A DNA stretch of 64,000 nucleotides. Origin: Polaromonas sp. Its GTDB lineage: Bacteria; Pseudomonadota; Gammaproteobacteria; Burkholderiales; Burkholderiaceae_C. The stretch is taken from NCBI RefSeq assembly GCF_029945925.1, contig NZ_JAQSDN010000036.1, positions 124,001 to 188,000 of the forward strand, read 5' to 3'. The notes under the pieces are model-generated. The model ran no database searches and was not told where the DNA came from. It worked only from the letters and a program-made list of their open reading frames with translations. The translations under genes and the position numbers were made by a program. Of the stretch, positions 1 to 8,190 are shown one piece after another; the stretch's first letter is position 1, and the number at the start of each line of letters is the position of its first letter.

Positions 1-189
1 CTGGAGCAGGGACGAACCTGTCTCGATGTCGCGCAACAGCTGCAGGCGGTGGAGAAAGCGATTCAGCAAGCCAAGAAAGCCCTGATCCAGAGCCATCTGG
101 ACCACTGTCTTGAAGATCTCGTGGGCCCTCTGGGTGTCGGCCAGCGCCACTCCCTGGACGAATTCAGGGAAATCACACGCTACCTCTGA
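1..189 (+). CDS. C-terminal part of a CsoR/RcnR-family metal-responsive repressor (partial, 5' end outside window)
   Basis: The frame is open from base 1 to TGA at 187-189 and encodes 62 residues. The visible pattern is Cys7, then the helix AQQLQAVEKAIQQAKKALIQ, then His31, His34 and Cys35, then a short helix. This matches the DUF156 (CsoR/FrmR/RcnR) family, small all-helical DNA-binding proteins that sense Cu, Ni/Co or formaldehyde through Cys/His residues. The His-rich nickel exporter gene 47 bp downstream on the same strand suggests a nickel/cobalt sensor, like NreA next to NreB. The metal is inferred. The N-terminal part is not in the window. Confidence 0.8.
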   Translation: MEQGRTCLDVAQQLQAVEKAIQQAKKALIQSHLDHCLEDLVGPLGVGQRHSLDEFREITRYL

Positions 190-236
190 GCCACGGGCTC
201 CCACTGCTCCCGAGCGCATCGGCCCCGAGACACAAC

Positions 237-1562
237 ATGCTTGACATTCTTTTCCACCGCACCTATCGCCATTTGTTTGCCGCTCAGGTGATTGCCTTGA
301 TCGGAACCGGGCTGGCCACGGTGGCACTCGGGCTGCTGGCATTCGACCTGGCCGGCGACAACGCGGGCATGGTGCTGGGCACGGCGCTGGCCATCAAGAT
401 GATCGCCTACGTTGGCGTGGCTCCGGTTGCAGCGGCATTTGCGGAGCGTCTGCCAAGGCGCACCATGCTGGTCACGCTGGACCTGGTGCGGGCAGGTGTG
501 GCGCTGCTGCTGCCGTTTGTCTCCCAGATCTGGGAGGTGTACGTGCTGATTTTCGTGCTGCAGTCGGCGTCGGCTGCCTTCACGCCCACTTTCCAGGCCA
601 CCATTCCCGACGTGTTGCCAGAGGAAAAGGACTACACCAAGGCCTTGTCGCTCTCACGCCTTGCGTACGACATGGAGAGTCTGGTCAGCCCCATGCTGGC
701 TGCTGCGCTGCTTACTGTGATCGGGTTTCACGATCTGTTTGCCGGCACGGTAGTGGGCTTCCTGGCATCGGCAGCGCTGGTGGTGTCGGTGGTGTTGCCT
801 GCGCACCCTGCCCCGCAGCGCCGTGGCATCTACGACCGGACCACGCGCGGGCTGCGCATCTACCTGGCCACGCCCCGGTTGCGCGGGCTGCTGGCCGTCA
901 ATGCGGCCGTGGCTGCGGCAGGCTCCATGGTGTTTGTCAACACGGTGGTGATTGTTCAGGCCGGCTTGGGCCTGACCCAGAGCGCGGTGGCCTTGGCGTT
1001 GGCCAGTTTCGGCGCCGGCTCCATGGTGGCCGCACTGGTCTTGCCACGCCTGTTGGAGAAACTGACTGATCGCAGTGTGATGCTCGGCGGCATCGGGGTG
1101 ATGGTCGCGGGCCTGTTTGCGGGAACCTTGGTGAATGGACACGCTTCGCTGATGGTCTTGTGGTTCGTGCTTGGTCTGGGCTACTCCACTGCCCAGACAC
1201 CCTCCGGGCGCTTGTTGCGGCGATCCTCGAACCCCGAGGATCGCCCTGCGTTGTTTGCCGCACAGTTCGCGCTTTCTCACGCCTGCTGGTTGTTCTTCTA
1301 TCCCTTGGCCGGCTGGCTCGGTACCCGCTTTGGGATGACAGCGACGTTCGTGATGCTGGGCTGTGCAGGCGCAGTGGCCGTCTGGGTCACCACGATGGTC
1401 TGGCCATCTCAGGATCCCGACATCATCGAGCACGAACACCCGGACTTGCCGGCCGGGCACACGCACACCCAGGGTGCTGTCGACAACGGTGATCGGGTGC
1501 GTCATGCGCATGCTTTCGTGGTCGATGACCAGCACCCCCACTGGCCCAGCGCGGGTCGCTGA
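237..1562 (+). CDS. nreB: NreB-like MFS nickel efflux transporter with His-rich tail
   Basis: This 441-residue major facilitator has about 12 hydrophobic segments. Its C-terminal tail (from about residue 400) carries eight histidines in HEH, HTH, HAH and HPH motifs. NreB of Achromobacter, a nickel-inducible inner-membrane exporter, has the same architecture and nearly the same length. The tail probably binds Ni(II) on the cytoplasmic side. The gene follows a CsoR/RcnR-type regulator, so nickel- or cobalt-induced co-transcription is likely. No strong Shine-Dalgarno sequence precedes the ATG. Substrate specificity is inferred from the tail and the neighbour. Confidence 0.8.
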   Translation: MLDILFHRTYRHLFAAQVIALIGTGLATVALGLLAFDLAGDNAGMVLGTALAIKMIAYVGVAPVAAAFAERLPRRTMLVTLDLVRAGVALLLPFVSQIWEVYVLIFVLQSASAAFTPTFQATIPDVLPEEKDYTKALSLSRLAYDMESLVSPMLAAALLTVIGFHDLFAGTVVGFLASAALVVSVVLPAHPAPQRRGIYDRTTRGLRIYLATPRLRGLLAVNAAVAAAGSMVFVNTVVIVQAGLGLTQSAVALALASFGAGSMVAALVLPRLLEKLTDRSVMLGGIGVMVAGLFAGTLVNGHASLMVLWFVLGLGYSTAQTPSGRLLRRSSNPEDRPALFAAQFALSHACWLFFYPLAGWLGTRFGMTATFVMLGCAGAVAVWVTTMVWPSQDPDIIEHEHPDLPAGHTHTQGAVDNGDRVRHAHAFVVDDQHPHWPSAGR

Positions 1563-1574
1563 CGTCGGAACTTG

Positions 1575-1594
1575 CGGCCTGCCGGGCCGTTTTT
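1575..1594 (+). terminator. Rho-independent terminator after nreB
   Basis: Twelve bases after the nreB stop codon, CGGCC (1575-1579) can pair with GGCCG (1585-1589) around a 5-base loop. A run of five T follows (1590-1594). The stem is short but GC-only, which fits an intrinsic terminator. Confidence 0.55.
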
Positions 1595-1679
1595 CAGCCC
1601 ATTCGCCACATCGGACGGTGAAGAGGGAGCGGTTCGCGGCGTTCGCCGGTGCCTGTCCGCTTGCCTGACGGGATAGCCC

Positions 1680-2342
1680 TCAGTTTCGCGCGCTGGTGGA
1701 CGAGGCCTTACCGACGCGAACAGGCCAGATAAATAGCCCCACCGCTGCGACACCGGCCACGAGCAGACCGAGGTCGGGTTTGACGTCCAGGAGGAAGGCG
1801 GCCTGACCACCCACCAAGGACCAAAGGATGGGCACAGCGAGGACTGCGCGCAGGCGTGCGCCCGACGCGAGCGCGAGCACACCGATCGTGAAGATGGTGG
1901 TGGGGCACGGCAGACCAAAGGTGGGCAGTTCAGGATACCCATGCCCTGCCAGCGTGGCCCAGACGGGATAAACGACGAGTGCGAAGGCGAGCAGGGTTAC
2001 CCCGAGACCCGTACGAACGCTCCTGTCAAAAGCAAACTCGAAGCGGCGGCAGATCACGCCGTGCCAGGCGAACAGAAGACCTCGGGCGATGGACAGCGCG
2101 CCGAACCCGTAGGCCACAGGATTGATGCGCGCAAAGAACGCCAGGTGGTAGGCGGCGCCAAGCCAGATCCAGAGCAAAGCCAGAATGGCTGACACTGCCG
2201 CGCCGGACCAGGGGCGCCGAAGCGCAATGAAGACGATGGCCAGCACCGCAAGCAGGACGAGAAGAACCTGCGCCGGCCAGACGGTGCTGTTGTACAGCCG
2301 GAAGACGCCAAAGAACTGCTCATTGGTGAAGGGCAGCTGCAT
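1680..2342 (-). CDS. DUF6064-family integral membrane protein
   Basis: The product has 220 residues and about seven hydrophobic helices. It begins MQLPFTNEQFFGVFRLYN and contains internal PxA/NPxAYG motifs typical of the DUF6064 family, whose function is unknown. A GTCAGGAG Shine-Dalgarno sequence lies just upstream of the ATG. It lies immediately downstream of, and on the same strand as, a gene with integron-cassette boundaries. It could have arrived the same way, but I found no matching attC half-site after its stop codon. Confidence 0.65.
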   Translation of the reverse strand: MQLPFTNEQFFGVFRLYNSTVWPAQVLLVLLAVLAIVFIALRRPWSGAAVSAILALLWIWLGAAYHLAFFARINPVAYGFGALSIARGLLFAWHGVICRRFEFAFDRSVRTGLGVTLLAFALVVYPVWATLAGHGYPELPTFGLPCPTTIFTIGVLALASGARLRAVLAVPILWSLVGGQAAFLLDVKPDLGLLVAGVAAVGLFIWPVRVGKASSTSARN

Positions 2343-2383
2343 GGCGGCTCCTGACGGTTAAGGTCGGATTTGACCGGCGCACA

Positions 2384-2445
2384 CGAGGCGAGTGCGCAAC
2401 GCGCACGGACGCACTTGCGCGTCCGTGTCAAAGGACCTGTTAGGT
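2384..2445 (-). other. attC-like recombination site (putative, cassette at 2.4-2.9 kb)
   Basis: Reading the minus strand, 4 bases after the stop codon of the 140-residue gene is ACCTAAC (2439-2445), an exact RYYYAAC (R'') core. A strong hairpin follows (ACGGACGC / GCGTCCGT), then GCGTTGCGC as a possible R' box. The decisive point is that GCCACCTAAC (2439-2448 on the minus strand) is the perfect 10-base complement of GTTAGGTGGC located just before the gene's start codon, as expected for the two ends of an integron cassette. The R' end is weak and the site is short, so its outer limit is uncertain. Confidence 0.5.
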
Positions 2446-2452
2446 GGCGGGA

Positions 2453-2875
2453 CTAGAAGTGCTCGCATGTTCCTATGAACGTGTCTTCGTTATCCAGGAA
2501 CAAAAACGGCTTTCGTGGAGCTTTTTCGAACTCACGAACGACCAACACGTAGACGTTGGAACCAACGCCAGCTCCCTGATCTCGTCTCATCGTGGTCACC
2601 ACTTTGAAAGAATTCTGGTCTGAACCGATGTCGATCACGACGGGCTTCGTGGTGAACAAGTTCTTGAGAGTGCCAGCCATGATGCCGGTCTGTCGATCGA
2701 CAGTAAATTCTTTGCCCTCATACAGCTTTTGCCAGTACTCCACCGAAGCCTTTGGAATACCCGGCATGGTGATGCGTTCGATCCGGCACCGATAGTCTGG
2801 GGCCGACTGAGGCGCAGCAAGCGCTGGCAGAACAGCCATGAGCATGGCGAAGACGGATTGCAAACGACGTGACAT
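2453..2875 (-). CDS. Small exported protein of unknown function in an integron-type cassette
   Basis: The protein has 140 residues. The first 20 or so (MSRRLQSVFAMLMAVLPALA) form a Sec signal peptide, so it is probably periplasmic. The mature part has two cysteines, one near each end (CRIER near residue 30 and the terminal CEHF), which could form a disulfide. I do not recognise the family. The ATG lies 5 bases after GTTAGGTGGC, and the stop lies 4 bases before its complement GCCACCTAAC. This leaves almost no non-coding sequence, as in integron gene cassettes. Base composition is visibly less GC-rich than the neighbouring core genes. Confidence 0.6.
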   Translation of the reverse strand: MSRRLQSVFAMLMAVLPALAAPQSAPDYRCRIERITMPGIPKASVEYWQKLYEGKEFTVDRQTGIMAGTLKNLFTTKPVVIDIGSDQNSFKVVTTMRRDQGAGVGSNVYVLVVREFEKAPRKPFLFLDNEDTFIGTCEHF

Positions 2876-3210
2876 AAGCCACCTAACTTTGATATATCCC
2901 GCAAAACCGCAGAATCACATGGCGACCGGCAAAACAAAGTGGCTGAAGCATTTTCGAAAATCTTCATACTTTCGGGAGCTTACCCCAGCGACCGGTGCAA
3001 GTGAACAGCGCTATTGAAAACGGCAAAGTCGCCGAGCGCGCACAGATCAGCCCTCCATTCGCTATATTTTTTATAGCTGCTTGCGCCCGCCAGACAAGGG
3101 CTGGAAGCTAATTATCCGACTGCCGGAGCGCCAGCCCGGCCACATCCACCGGGCCCACGCTGACCGCGATCATGCGGCACAGGCGGGCCTGATTGTGTCG
3201 GTTCGACTGC
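2876..3210. other. Intergenic stretch, less GC-rich, with one dispersed repeat
   Basis: This 335-base gap has no convincing gene. The left edge is the cassette boundary (CCACCTAAC on the plus strand, 2880-2888). The middle has no recognisable feature. The right part holds a copy of the TAGCTGCTTGCGC repeat family (about 3064-3113). Confidence 0.5.
3064..3113 (+). repeat. Dispersed repeat R1 (copy a)
   Basis: The core TATAGCTGCTTGCGCCCGCC is followed by AAGGGCTGGAAGC. The same two blocks, separated by 5-10 variable bases, recur about ten times in this window on both strands. Confidence 0.8.
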
Positions 3211-4170
3211 TTATTGCGGCTCGATCTTCGCGTCGCGAATCGCCTTGGCCCACTTGGCCGTTTCCAGCTTGCTGCGCTGGGCCAGGGCTTCGGGCGTTCC
3301 GGGCTCGACCAGGAAGCCGATCGGTGCGAATTTCTCCTGCAGGTCCTTGCTCTGTGCCGCGGCGTTGATGGCCTGGTTCAGTTTGGCAATGATGTCGGGC
3401 GGCGTGCCGGCCGGCGCGAACATGGCGAAGTAGGCGATCAGCTCATAGTCCTTCAGGCCCAGGGCTTCGTTGACCGTTGGCAGTTCCGGCACCGCGGGTG
3501 AGCGTTTGCTGGAAGTCACCGCCAGGCCGCGGACCTTGCCGCCCTTGACCTGCGGCAGCATGACGGCGAAGTCGGCGGTGAACATCATCACCTGGCCGCC
3601 GATGAGGTCGGTCATGGCCGCGGGGCCGCTTTTGTAGGGCACGTTGGTCATCTGGATGCCCGTCATGCCGGCCATCATTTCAGACGACACCAGCTGCGAG
3701 GTGCTGGCACTGGCAAAGGTGACATGGCCCGGTTTGGCCTTGGCGAGGTCCACGAATTCACGCAGGTTTTTGGCCGGCACGTCGTTGTTGACGGCCACGA
3801 TCAGCGGCACCGAACCCATGTAGCCCAGCGGTGCAAAGGCCGTGTCCTGGTCGTAGGGGAGCTTTTTCATCAGGCTCTTGAGCGCAGCGTTGGTGCTGTT
3901 GGTTCCGATCAGGAAGGTGTAGCCGTCGGGTGCCGACTTGGCGACAGCATCGGCCCCCAGCATGCCGTTGACGCCGGCCTTGTTCTCGACCACGATGGTC
4001 TGCCCCAGCGTCTCCGACATCTTGGCCGCGAAAGCGCGCCCGATCTGGTCCGTGGCACTGCCAGCCGCAAAGGGCACGATGGCCTTGATCGGCTTGTTCG
4101 GATACGCCTGGCCGAACGCGGCCAGGGAAAAACTGGCCGCAGCCGCGAAAAGAATCGACTTGTATTTCAT
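3211..4170 (-). CDS. TctC/Bug-family periplasmic substrate-binding protein
   Basis: The product has 319 residues. The start at 4170 was chosen because MKYKSILFAAAASFSLAAFG is a good signal peptide and an AGGAG lies 8 bases upstream; an upstream in-frame ATG would add 15 unlikely residues. The mature protein begins QAYPNKPIKAIVPFAAGSATD, the signature of extracytoplasmic Bug receptors of tripartite tricarboxylate transporters. Such proteins bind carboxylates and are greatly expanded in Burkholderiales. No TctA/TctB genes are next to it, so it is an orphan receptor, probably for the acid processed by the AtuA-type proteins encoded just upstream on the same strand. Confidence 0.88.
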   Translation of the reverse strand: MKYKSILFAAAASFSLAAFGQAYPNKPIKAIVPFAAGSATDQIGRAFAAKMSETLGQTIVVENKAGVNGMLGADAVAKSAPDGYTFLIGTNSTNAALKSLMKKLPYDQDTAFAPLGYMGSVPLIVAVNNDVPAKNLREFVDLAKAKPGHVTFASASTSQLVSSEMMAGMTGIQMTNVPYKSGPAAMTDLIGGQVMMFTADFAVMLPQVKGGKVRGLAVTSSKRSPAVPELPTVNEALGLKDYELIAYFAMFAPAGTPPDIIAKLNQAINAAAQSKDLQEKFAPIGFLVEPGTPEALAQRSKLETAKWAKAIRDAKIEPQ

Positions 4171-4222
4171 GTGGAGATCTCCTGTTAAAAAATTGTTGAA
4201 TACGTCCGGCAACATGCCTAGC

Positions 4223-4525
4223 TTATTCGATGACCATACCCAGAATGGCGGAGCTCAGGCACTTGCCATGTGCGTCCAGCGCCAGGGACCGGGTCACGCC
4301 CCCGCCCAGCGCGTCGTGCAGCACGAAGTTCAGGGCGCCCAGATGCGGCACCACGTAACGCTCGACCTCGCCCTTGACGGTGTCCGCGTAATACGCACGC
4401 ACCCGTTCCGCGGTGAGGGCGCGCTCGATCGCCGGGAAGTCCTTGAGGTCGTAGGCAATGACGGAAATGATGGACCGGTTTCCCTTGTCGCCGGTGCGGG
4501 TGTGGGCAATGTCGCGCAGCAGCAT
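4223..4525 (-). CDS. Small AtuA-associated protein (AtuA C-terminal-like domain)
   Basis: The protein has 100 residues, beginning MLLRDIAHTRTGDKGN. The TRTGDKGN signature is seen in the C-terminal domain of AtuA-family proteins and in the separate small partner found in many bacteria. The stop codon of the upstream AtuA gene directly abuts this ATG, so the two are translationally coupled and probably form one complex. Function is known only by association with acyclic terpene or related acyl-CoA degradation. Confidence 0.8.
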   Translation of the reverse strand: MLLRDIAHTRTGDKGNRSIISVIAYDLKDFPAIERALTAERVRAYYADTVKGEVERYVVPHLGALNFVLHDALGGGVTRSLALDAHGKCLSSAILGMVIE

Positions 4526-5863
4526 TTAAATCTCCATCATGGTGACCGAGGTCTGAACCACGTCGCGCGGCACCAGCGTGGACGCCGCGGCGATCACCTC
4601 GCGGACCGACTTGGTGACACCGCCGCCCCCGGCCGGCCCGTTGAGGTACATGGCCTCGACCTCATTGGCCACCCGCTCCGCCTCTTTCAGGGTGGCAACA
4701 CGCAGGGCCACACGCGCCCGGACTTCGTAAGGCGTGTGGCCCACGGACAGGGCCTCGCCATGCATGGCGTTGACCCCGATGAGTTCATAACGGCTGTCGA
4801 GCGCATGGATGTCCGACGCCTCCAGCCGCTGCTTCAGGACGTCCAGCGCCAGCCGGCCCCGCGCCTCGGCCCCCAGGCCGGCGTAGGAAATCTGCCCTTC
4901 CCCGATGAAGCCGTCGCGGTAACCCACGGTCACCTTCAGCGTCGCCGAGCGCTGGTGGCCCTGGGCGCCGTCGATGCGCACCCGGTCGGGGCCCACCTGG
5001 GTCAGCGTGACTTTGGAAAAGTCCGCCACCACATCGGGCTGCAGGTAGCTGGCGGGGTTTTCAACTTCATACAGCAGTTGCGCGGTGCAGGTGGCGGTGG
5101 TGACGCAGCCGCCCGAACCGGCCACCTTGGTGAGGATGGCGCTCCCGTCGGCCGACACTTCGGCCAGCGGAAAACCCAGCTTGGCCAGGTCGGGCACATC
5201 GCGGTAACCGGGGTCGGCAAAATACCCGCCGGTGACCTGCCCGGCACACTCCAGCAGATGGCCCACCACCGTGCCCTGGCCCATCTTCTGCCAGTCCGCC
5301 ATGGACCAGTCGAACTCGTGGATGAGCGGCGCAAGAAACAGCGCCGGATCAGCGACACGCCCGGTGATGACCACGTCCGCACCCAGCCGAAGCGCCCGCA
5401 CCAGCGCCTCGGCGCCGAGATAGGCATTCGCCGACAACACGGCGCTGCCCAGCGACTGCAGCGGCGCGCCGCTTTCCAGCAGGGTCAGGTCCTGGTCATG
5501 GAGGCCGGCCAACACGTCGTCGCCCTGAACCACCGCCACCTTCAGGCGGTCCAACCCCAGCTCGCGCGCGATGCGGATGACTTCCTGTCCGGCCGCCTGC
5601 GGGTTGGCGGCCCCCATGTTGGTGATGATCTTCACCCCCCGGCCGGCGCAGGCCAGCAGCACCGCCTCCATGCGGTCCCGCAGCAAGGGGTCAAAGCCCA
5701 GACGCGCGTCCTTGCTGCGCTCGAGCTGGGCCAGGGCGATGGTGCGCTCGGCCAGGCATTCGAACACCAGGTAGTCGAGGTCCCCTTTTTCTGCCAGTTC
5801 CACGGCGGGCGGAATGCGGTCCCCCGAGTAGCCGGCGCCGGCACCGATGCGGATGGTCTTCAT
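4526..5863 (-). CDS. AtuA-family (DUF1446) catabolic protein
   Basis: The product has 445 residues starting at MKTIRIGAGAGYSGDRIPPA; the frame continues upstream but that part lacks family character. The GAGAGYSGDR motif near the N-terminus and FECLAERT near residue 30 are hallmarks of the acyclic-terpene-utilisation AtuA family. AtuA was named from citronellol/geranol degradation in Pseudomonas, but many homologues sit beside TctC receptors with other, unknown substrates. It is first in a three-gene operon with the small AtuA partner and the TctC protein, divergent from a LysR regulator. Confidence 0.8.
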   Translation of the reverse strand: MKTIRIGAGAGYSGDRIPPAVELAEKGDLDYLVFECLAERTIALAQLERSKDARLGFDPLLRDRMEAVLLACAGRGVKIITNMGAANPQAAGQEVIRIARELGLDRLKVAVVQGDDVLAGLHDQDLTLLESGAPLQSLGSAVLSANAYLGAEALVRALRLGADVVITGRVADPALFLAPLIHEFDWSMADWQKMGQGTVVGHLLECAGQVTGGYFADPGYRDVPDLAKLGFPLAEVSADGSAILTKVAGSGGCVTTATCTAQLLYEVENPASYLQPDVVADFSKVTLTQVGPDRVRIDGAQGHQRSATLKVTVGYRDGFIGEGQISYAGLGAEARGRLALDVLKQRLEASDIHALDSRYELIGVNAMHGEALSVGHTPYEVRARVALRVATLKEAERVANEVEAMYLNGPAGGGGVTKSVREVIAAASTLVPRDVVQTSVTMMEI

Positions 5864-6064
5864 GAAGGGGCTTTCACAGGAAACGCGATGTTGAAGCAAG
5901 GTGTGACTGGTCACGCCAGACGGACTATGGGGCAAGCTGGGCCGCCTGTGAATTCGAAATTCCGGATGAGACTCAAAGGAAAACCGGATCAATCCGGATC
6001 AATCGGCCCGGCGGGCCGGCGCCTCGGGGCGGGCCATCGGCATCCTTGGGTATCATCCGCACGG
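5864..6064. promoter_or_regulatory. Divergent promoter region of the AtuA operon and LysR gene
   Basis: The 200-base gap separates two divergent starts. It holds a tandem 10-base repeat (CCGGATCAAT twice, about 5983-6003) and a near-palindrome GAATTCGAAATTC. Both are candidate sites for the LysR-type regulator encoded on the right. I could not define -35/-10 elements with confidence. Confidence 0.4.
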
Positions 6065-7030
6065 ATGAACCTGTCCACACGTCAACTGCGTGCTTTCCTG
6101 GCACTGGCTGACCTGCGCAGCTTCACACGTGCCGCCGGGCAGATGCATTTGTCCCAGCCCGCGTTCAGTTCCCTGATTCGTTCACTCGAAGACACGCTGG
6201 CTGCCAGGCTGTTTGACCGGGACACGCGCAACGTCGACCTGACCGCGGCCGGCCGGCGCTTTGAGCGCGCCGCACGCGAGGTGGTCTCGCACTTCGACGA
6301 TGTCATGGGCGCCGTCTGCCGCGACCTCAGCATCGTGGACCGCGTGGCGGTGGCCGGCATTCCCTCGCTGTGCGCCCGCTTCCTGCCGGTGGTGGTGGCC
6401 GACTACCGGCGCAAACACCCGGCCATTGATATCGAGGTGGTCGATGCGCTGCCCCAGCCCTGTGTGGACCTGGTGCGGGAAGGCAAGGTGGACCTGGCCC
6501 TGTCCACCATCGACGCGAAAGACGCCGACATCCACAAGGAACTGCTGTGCCTGGACCGCTTCTACGTCGTCTGCAGAAAAGACCACGTGCTCGCCGGCAA
6601 CGCGGCCATCACGATTGAAGAGCTGGTTCAGCATCCGTTTATCCACTTCACAACGACCACCCGACTGCGCCACCAGATCGACGCGGCCTTGCGGCCGCAC
6701 AAACCAAACACGGTGCTGGAAGTCGAACGGCTGGAGGCGGTGCGGGGCCTGGTGGAAAGCGGGGTCGGCATCAGCCTGGTGCCCAGCCTGACGCTGTCCC
6801 ACTTCACCAGCAGCCAGCTCGCCATCAAGCCGCTGGCCGCACCCGGCATCGTGCGCGAGGTGTTTCTGCTGAGGGCACAAGGACGCGCGCCCTCCGCCGC
6901 GGCCGATGCCCTGGCCGAACCGATCAGAAAACAGATGCAGTCGCTGCTGCAGCCTGGCAGCCTCGAACTCGATTATGAAAAGCTGGCTGCCCTGGTGCCG
7001 GACCTGAACACCAACGGCCGTTCGGGCTGA
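6065..7030 (+). CDS. LysR-family transcriptional regulator
   Basis: The product has 321 residues. The N-terminal winged helix-turn-helix (residues 1-60, MNLSTRQLRAFLALADLRSF, then SQPAFSSLIRSLEDTLAARLFDR) is followed by a substrate-binding effector domain. It is divergent from the AtuA/TctC operon and is its probable regulator. The last residues (NGRSG) and the TGA stop lie within a copy of the GTTCGGGCTGAGC dispersed repeat, so the repeat has replaced or extended the original C-terminus. The frame is open far upstream, antisense to the AtuA genes, but only the ATG at 6065 gives a LysR N-terminus. Confidence 0.9.
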   Translation: MNLSTRQLRAFLALADLRSFTRAAGQMHLSQPAFSSLIRSLEDTLAARLFDRDTRNVDLTAAGRRFERAAREVVSHFDDVMGAVCRDLSIVDRVAVAGIPSLCARFLPVVVADYRRKHPAIDIEVVDALPQPCVDLVREGKVDLALSTIDAKDADIHKELLCLDRFYVVCRKDHVLAGNAAITIEELVQHPFIHFTTTTRLRHQIDAALRPHKPNTVLEVERLEAVRGLVESGVGISLVPSLTLSHFTSSQLAIKPLAAPGIVREVFLLRAQGRAPSAAADALAEPIRKQMQSLLQPGSLELDYEKLAALVPDLNTNGRSG

Positions 7031-7090
7031 GCCCGTCGAAGCCTGGTCCGCGCTTGACAAAAAGCCCTTCGACAGGCTCAGGACGAACGG
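7018..7090 (+). repeat. Dispersed repeat R2 (copy a), overlapping the LysR stop codon
   Basis: CCGTTCGGGCTGAGCCCGTC and, about 40 bases on, CCTTCGACAGGCTCAGGAC followed by GAACGG form an imperfect inverted repeat. This is the GTTCGxxCTGAGC...GACAGGCTCAG family found at six places in this window. Confidence 0.85.
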
Positions 7091-7102
7091 TGTGATGACA
7101 CA

Positions 7103-7357
7103 ACTGGCGAAAACTTCGCCGCCGCCCCCACTGCCTCTTTCTTGAGCAAGCCCCGCATCACCAGCACTGGCGCGGCATTCGCGAGTTGTTCAGGCTCTTA
7201 TCCACAGCCTAAGCAACAGAGCGTGGGGGTAACTTGAAGGTGCTCGCCGGGTGCGGGCTTGCACCGCCAGCCTGCGCTGCCGGCCGGATTGACCAGCCGA
7301 AATGCTCCTGTTTTGATAGCTGCTTGCGCTTACAGCATAAGGGCTGGAGGCCTTTTT
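7103..7357 (+). repeat. Left copy (A) of a roughly 220-bp direct repeat, with a vestige of a D-carbamoylase 3' end
   Basis: From CTTGAGCA (about 7140) this stretch matches 14988-15201 in the same orientation. It runs through a CCAGCACTGGCGCGGCATT block, TTATCCACAGC, GTGGGGGTAACTT and a terminal R1 repeat. By eye, identity is about 85 percent in the first 120 bases and lower after that. The 35-40 bases before it (GCGAAAACTTCGCCGCCGCC and TGCCTCTTTCTTGAG) also match the last codons of the carbamoylase gene at 14026-14988, so this copy contains a remnant of that gene's end. No gene is present in 7031-7425. Confidence 0.75.
7304..7357 (+). repeat. Dispersed repeat R1 (copy b)
   Basis: GATAGCTGCTTGCGCTTACA followed by GCATAAGGGCTGGAGGC. 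It forms the right end of direct repeat A. Confidence 0.85.
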
Positions 7358-7425
7358 CCTATATAACCAGCCTCGGACGCCAAGTTTCGCGCAACACCAG
7401 CCCCTCCCACCGGGGCTTTCCGCGA

Positions 7426-8187
7426 TCAGTCGTGCAAGACAGCCAGAAACTGCCGCAGCTCGGGCGTCTGAGGGCGGTTGAAAATTTCGTCCGGCGTGCC
7501 CGCTTCGTGAATCAGCCCCTGGTGCATGAACACCACGCGGTCGCTCACCTTGCGGGCAAAAGCCATTTCGTGGGTGACCAGGATCAGCGTCATGCCTTCG
7601 TTGGCCAGCATCTCCACCACCTGTAGCACCTCGCCGACCAGCTCCGGGTCAAGCGCTGACGTGATCTCATCACACAGCAGCACCGTGGGGTCCATGGCCA
7701 GCGCACGGGCAATGGCCACGCGCTGCTGCTGCCCGCCCGAAAGTTGATCGGGCATGCGGTCAAACAGGCTGCCCAGTCCCACACGCTCCAGCAGCGCCTG
7801 GGCGCGCGTGCGTGCTTCTTCCTTGGGCAGGCCCTTGACCAGCGTCGGCGCCAGCATCACGTTGCGCCCGGCGCTCAGGTGCGGGAAAAGGTTGAAGCTC
7901 TGGAAAATCATGCCGACCTGCTGGCGCAGCGCACGCATGGCGTTGGTATCGCCGTGTTGCAGGGCCTGGCCATCGACGGCGAGGCTGCCGCGCTCGAAGG
8001 TTTCCAGACCGTTGATGCAGCGCAGCAAGGTGCTCTTGCCCGAGCCGCTCTTGCCGATGATGCAGACCACTTCCTTGCGCCTGACCTGCAGGTCGATGCC
8101 CTTGAGCACTTCGGTGGCGCCAAAACTCTTGTGCAGGCCACGGATGTCGACCAGCGCAAACGGGGGGTTGGGTGAGGGTTGGGTCAT
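7426..8187 (-). CDS. Polar amino-acid ABC transporter ATP-binding protein
   Basis: The product has 253 residues and is of GlnQ/HisP type. Walker A is GKSGSGKST (about residues 38-46), the signature is LSGGQQQR, and Walker B is [14 protein letters not shown]. The H-loop histidine is in VTHEM. It energises import through the two permeases encoded immediately upstream on the same strand, 3 bases from the nearer one. Together with the binding protein this is a complete polar amino-acid importer. It probably feeds the divergent ammonia-lyase/carbamoylase operon. Confidence 0.95.
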   Translation of the reverse strand: MTQPSPNPPFALVDIRGLHKSFGATEVLKGIDLQVRRKEVVCIIGKSGSGKSTLLRCINGLETFERGSLAVDGQALQHGDTNAMRALRQQVGMIFQSFNLFPHLSAGRNVMLAPTLVKGLPKEEARTRAQALLERVGLGSLFDRMPDQLSGGQQQRVAIARALAMDPTVLLCDEITSALDPELVGEVLQVVEMLANEGMTLILVTHEMAFARKVSDRVVFMHQGLIHEAGTPDEIFNRPQTPELRQFLAVLHD

Positions 8188-8190
8188 AAA

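Noticed and set aside
3938..6064. Very long open frame running into the LysR gene (over 1000 codons in total)
   Set aside because: The upstream part is antisense to the TctC and AtuA genes and has low-complexity His/Gln/Arg-rich translation typical of GC-rich shadow frames. Only the part from 6065 has protein-family character.
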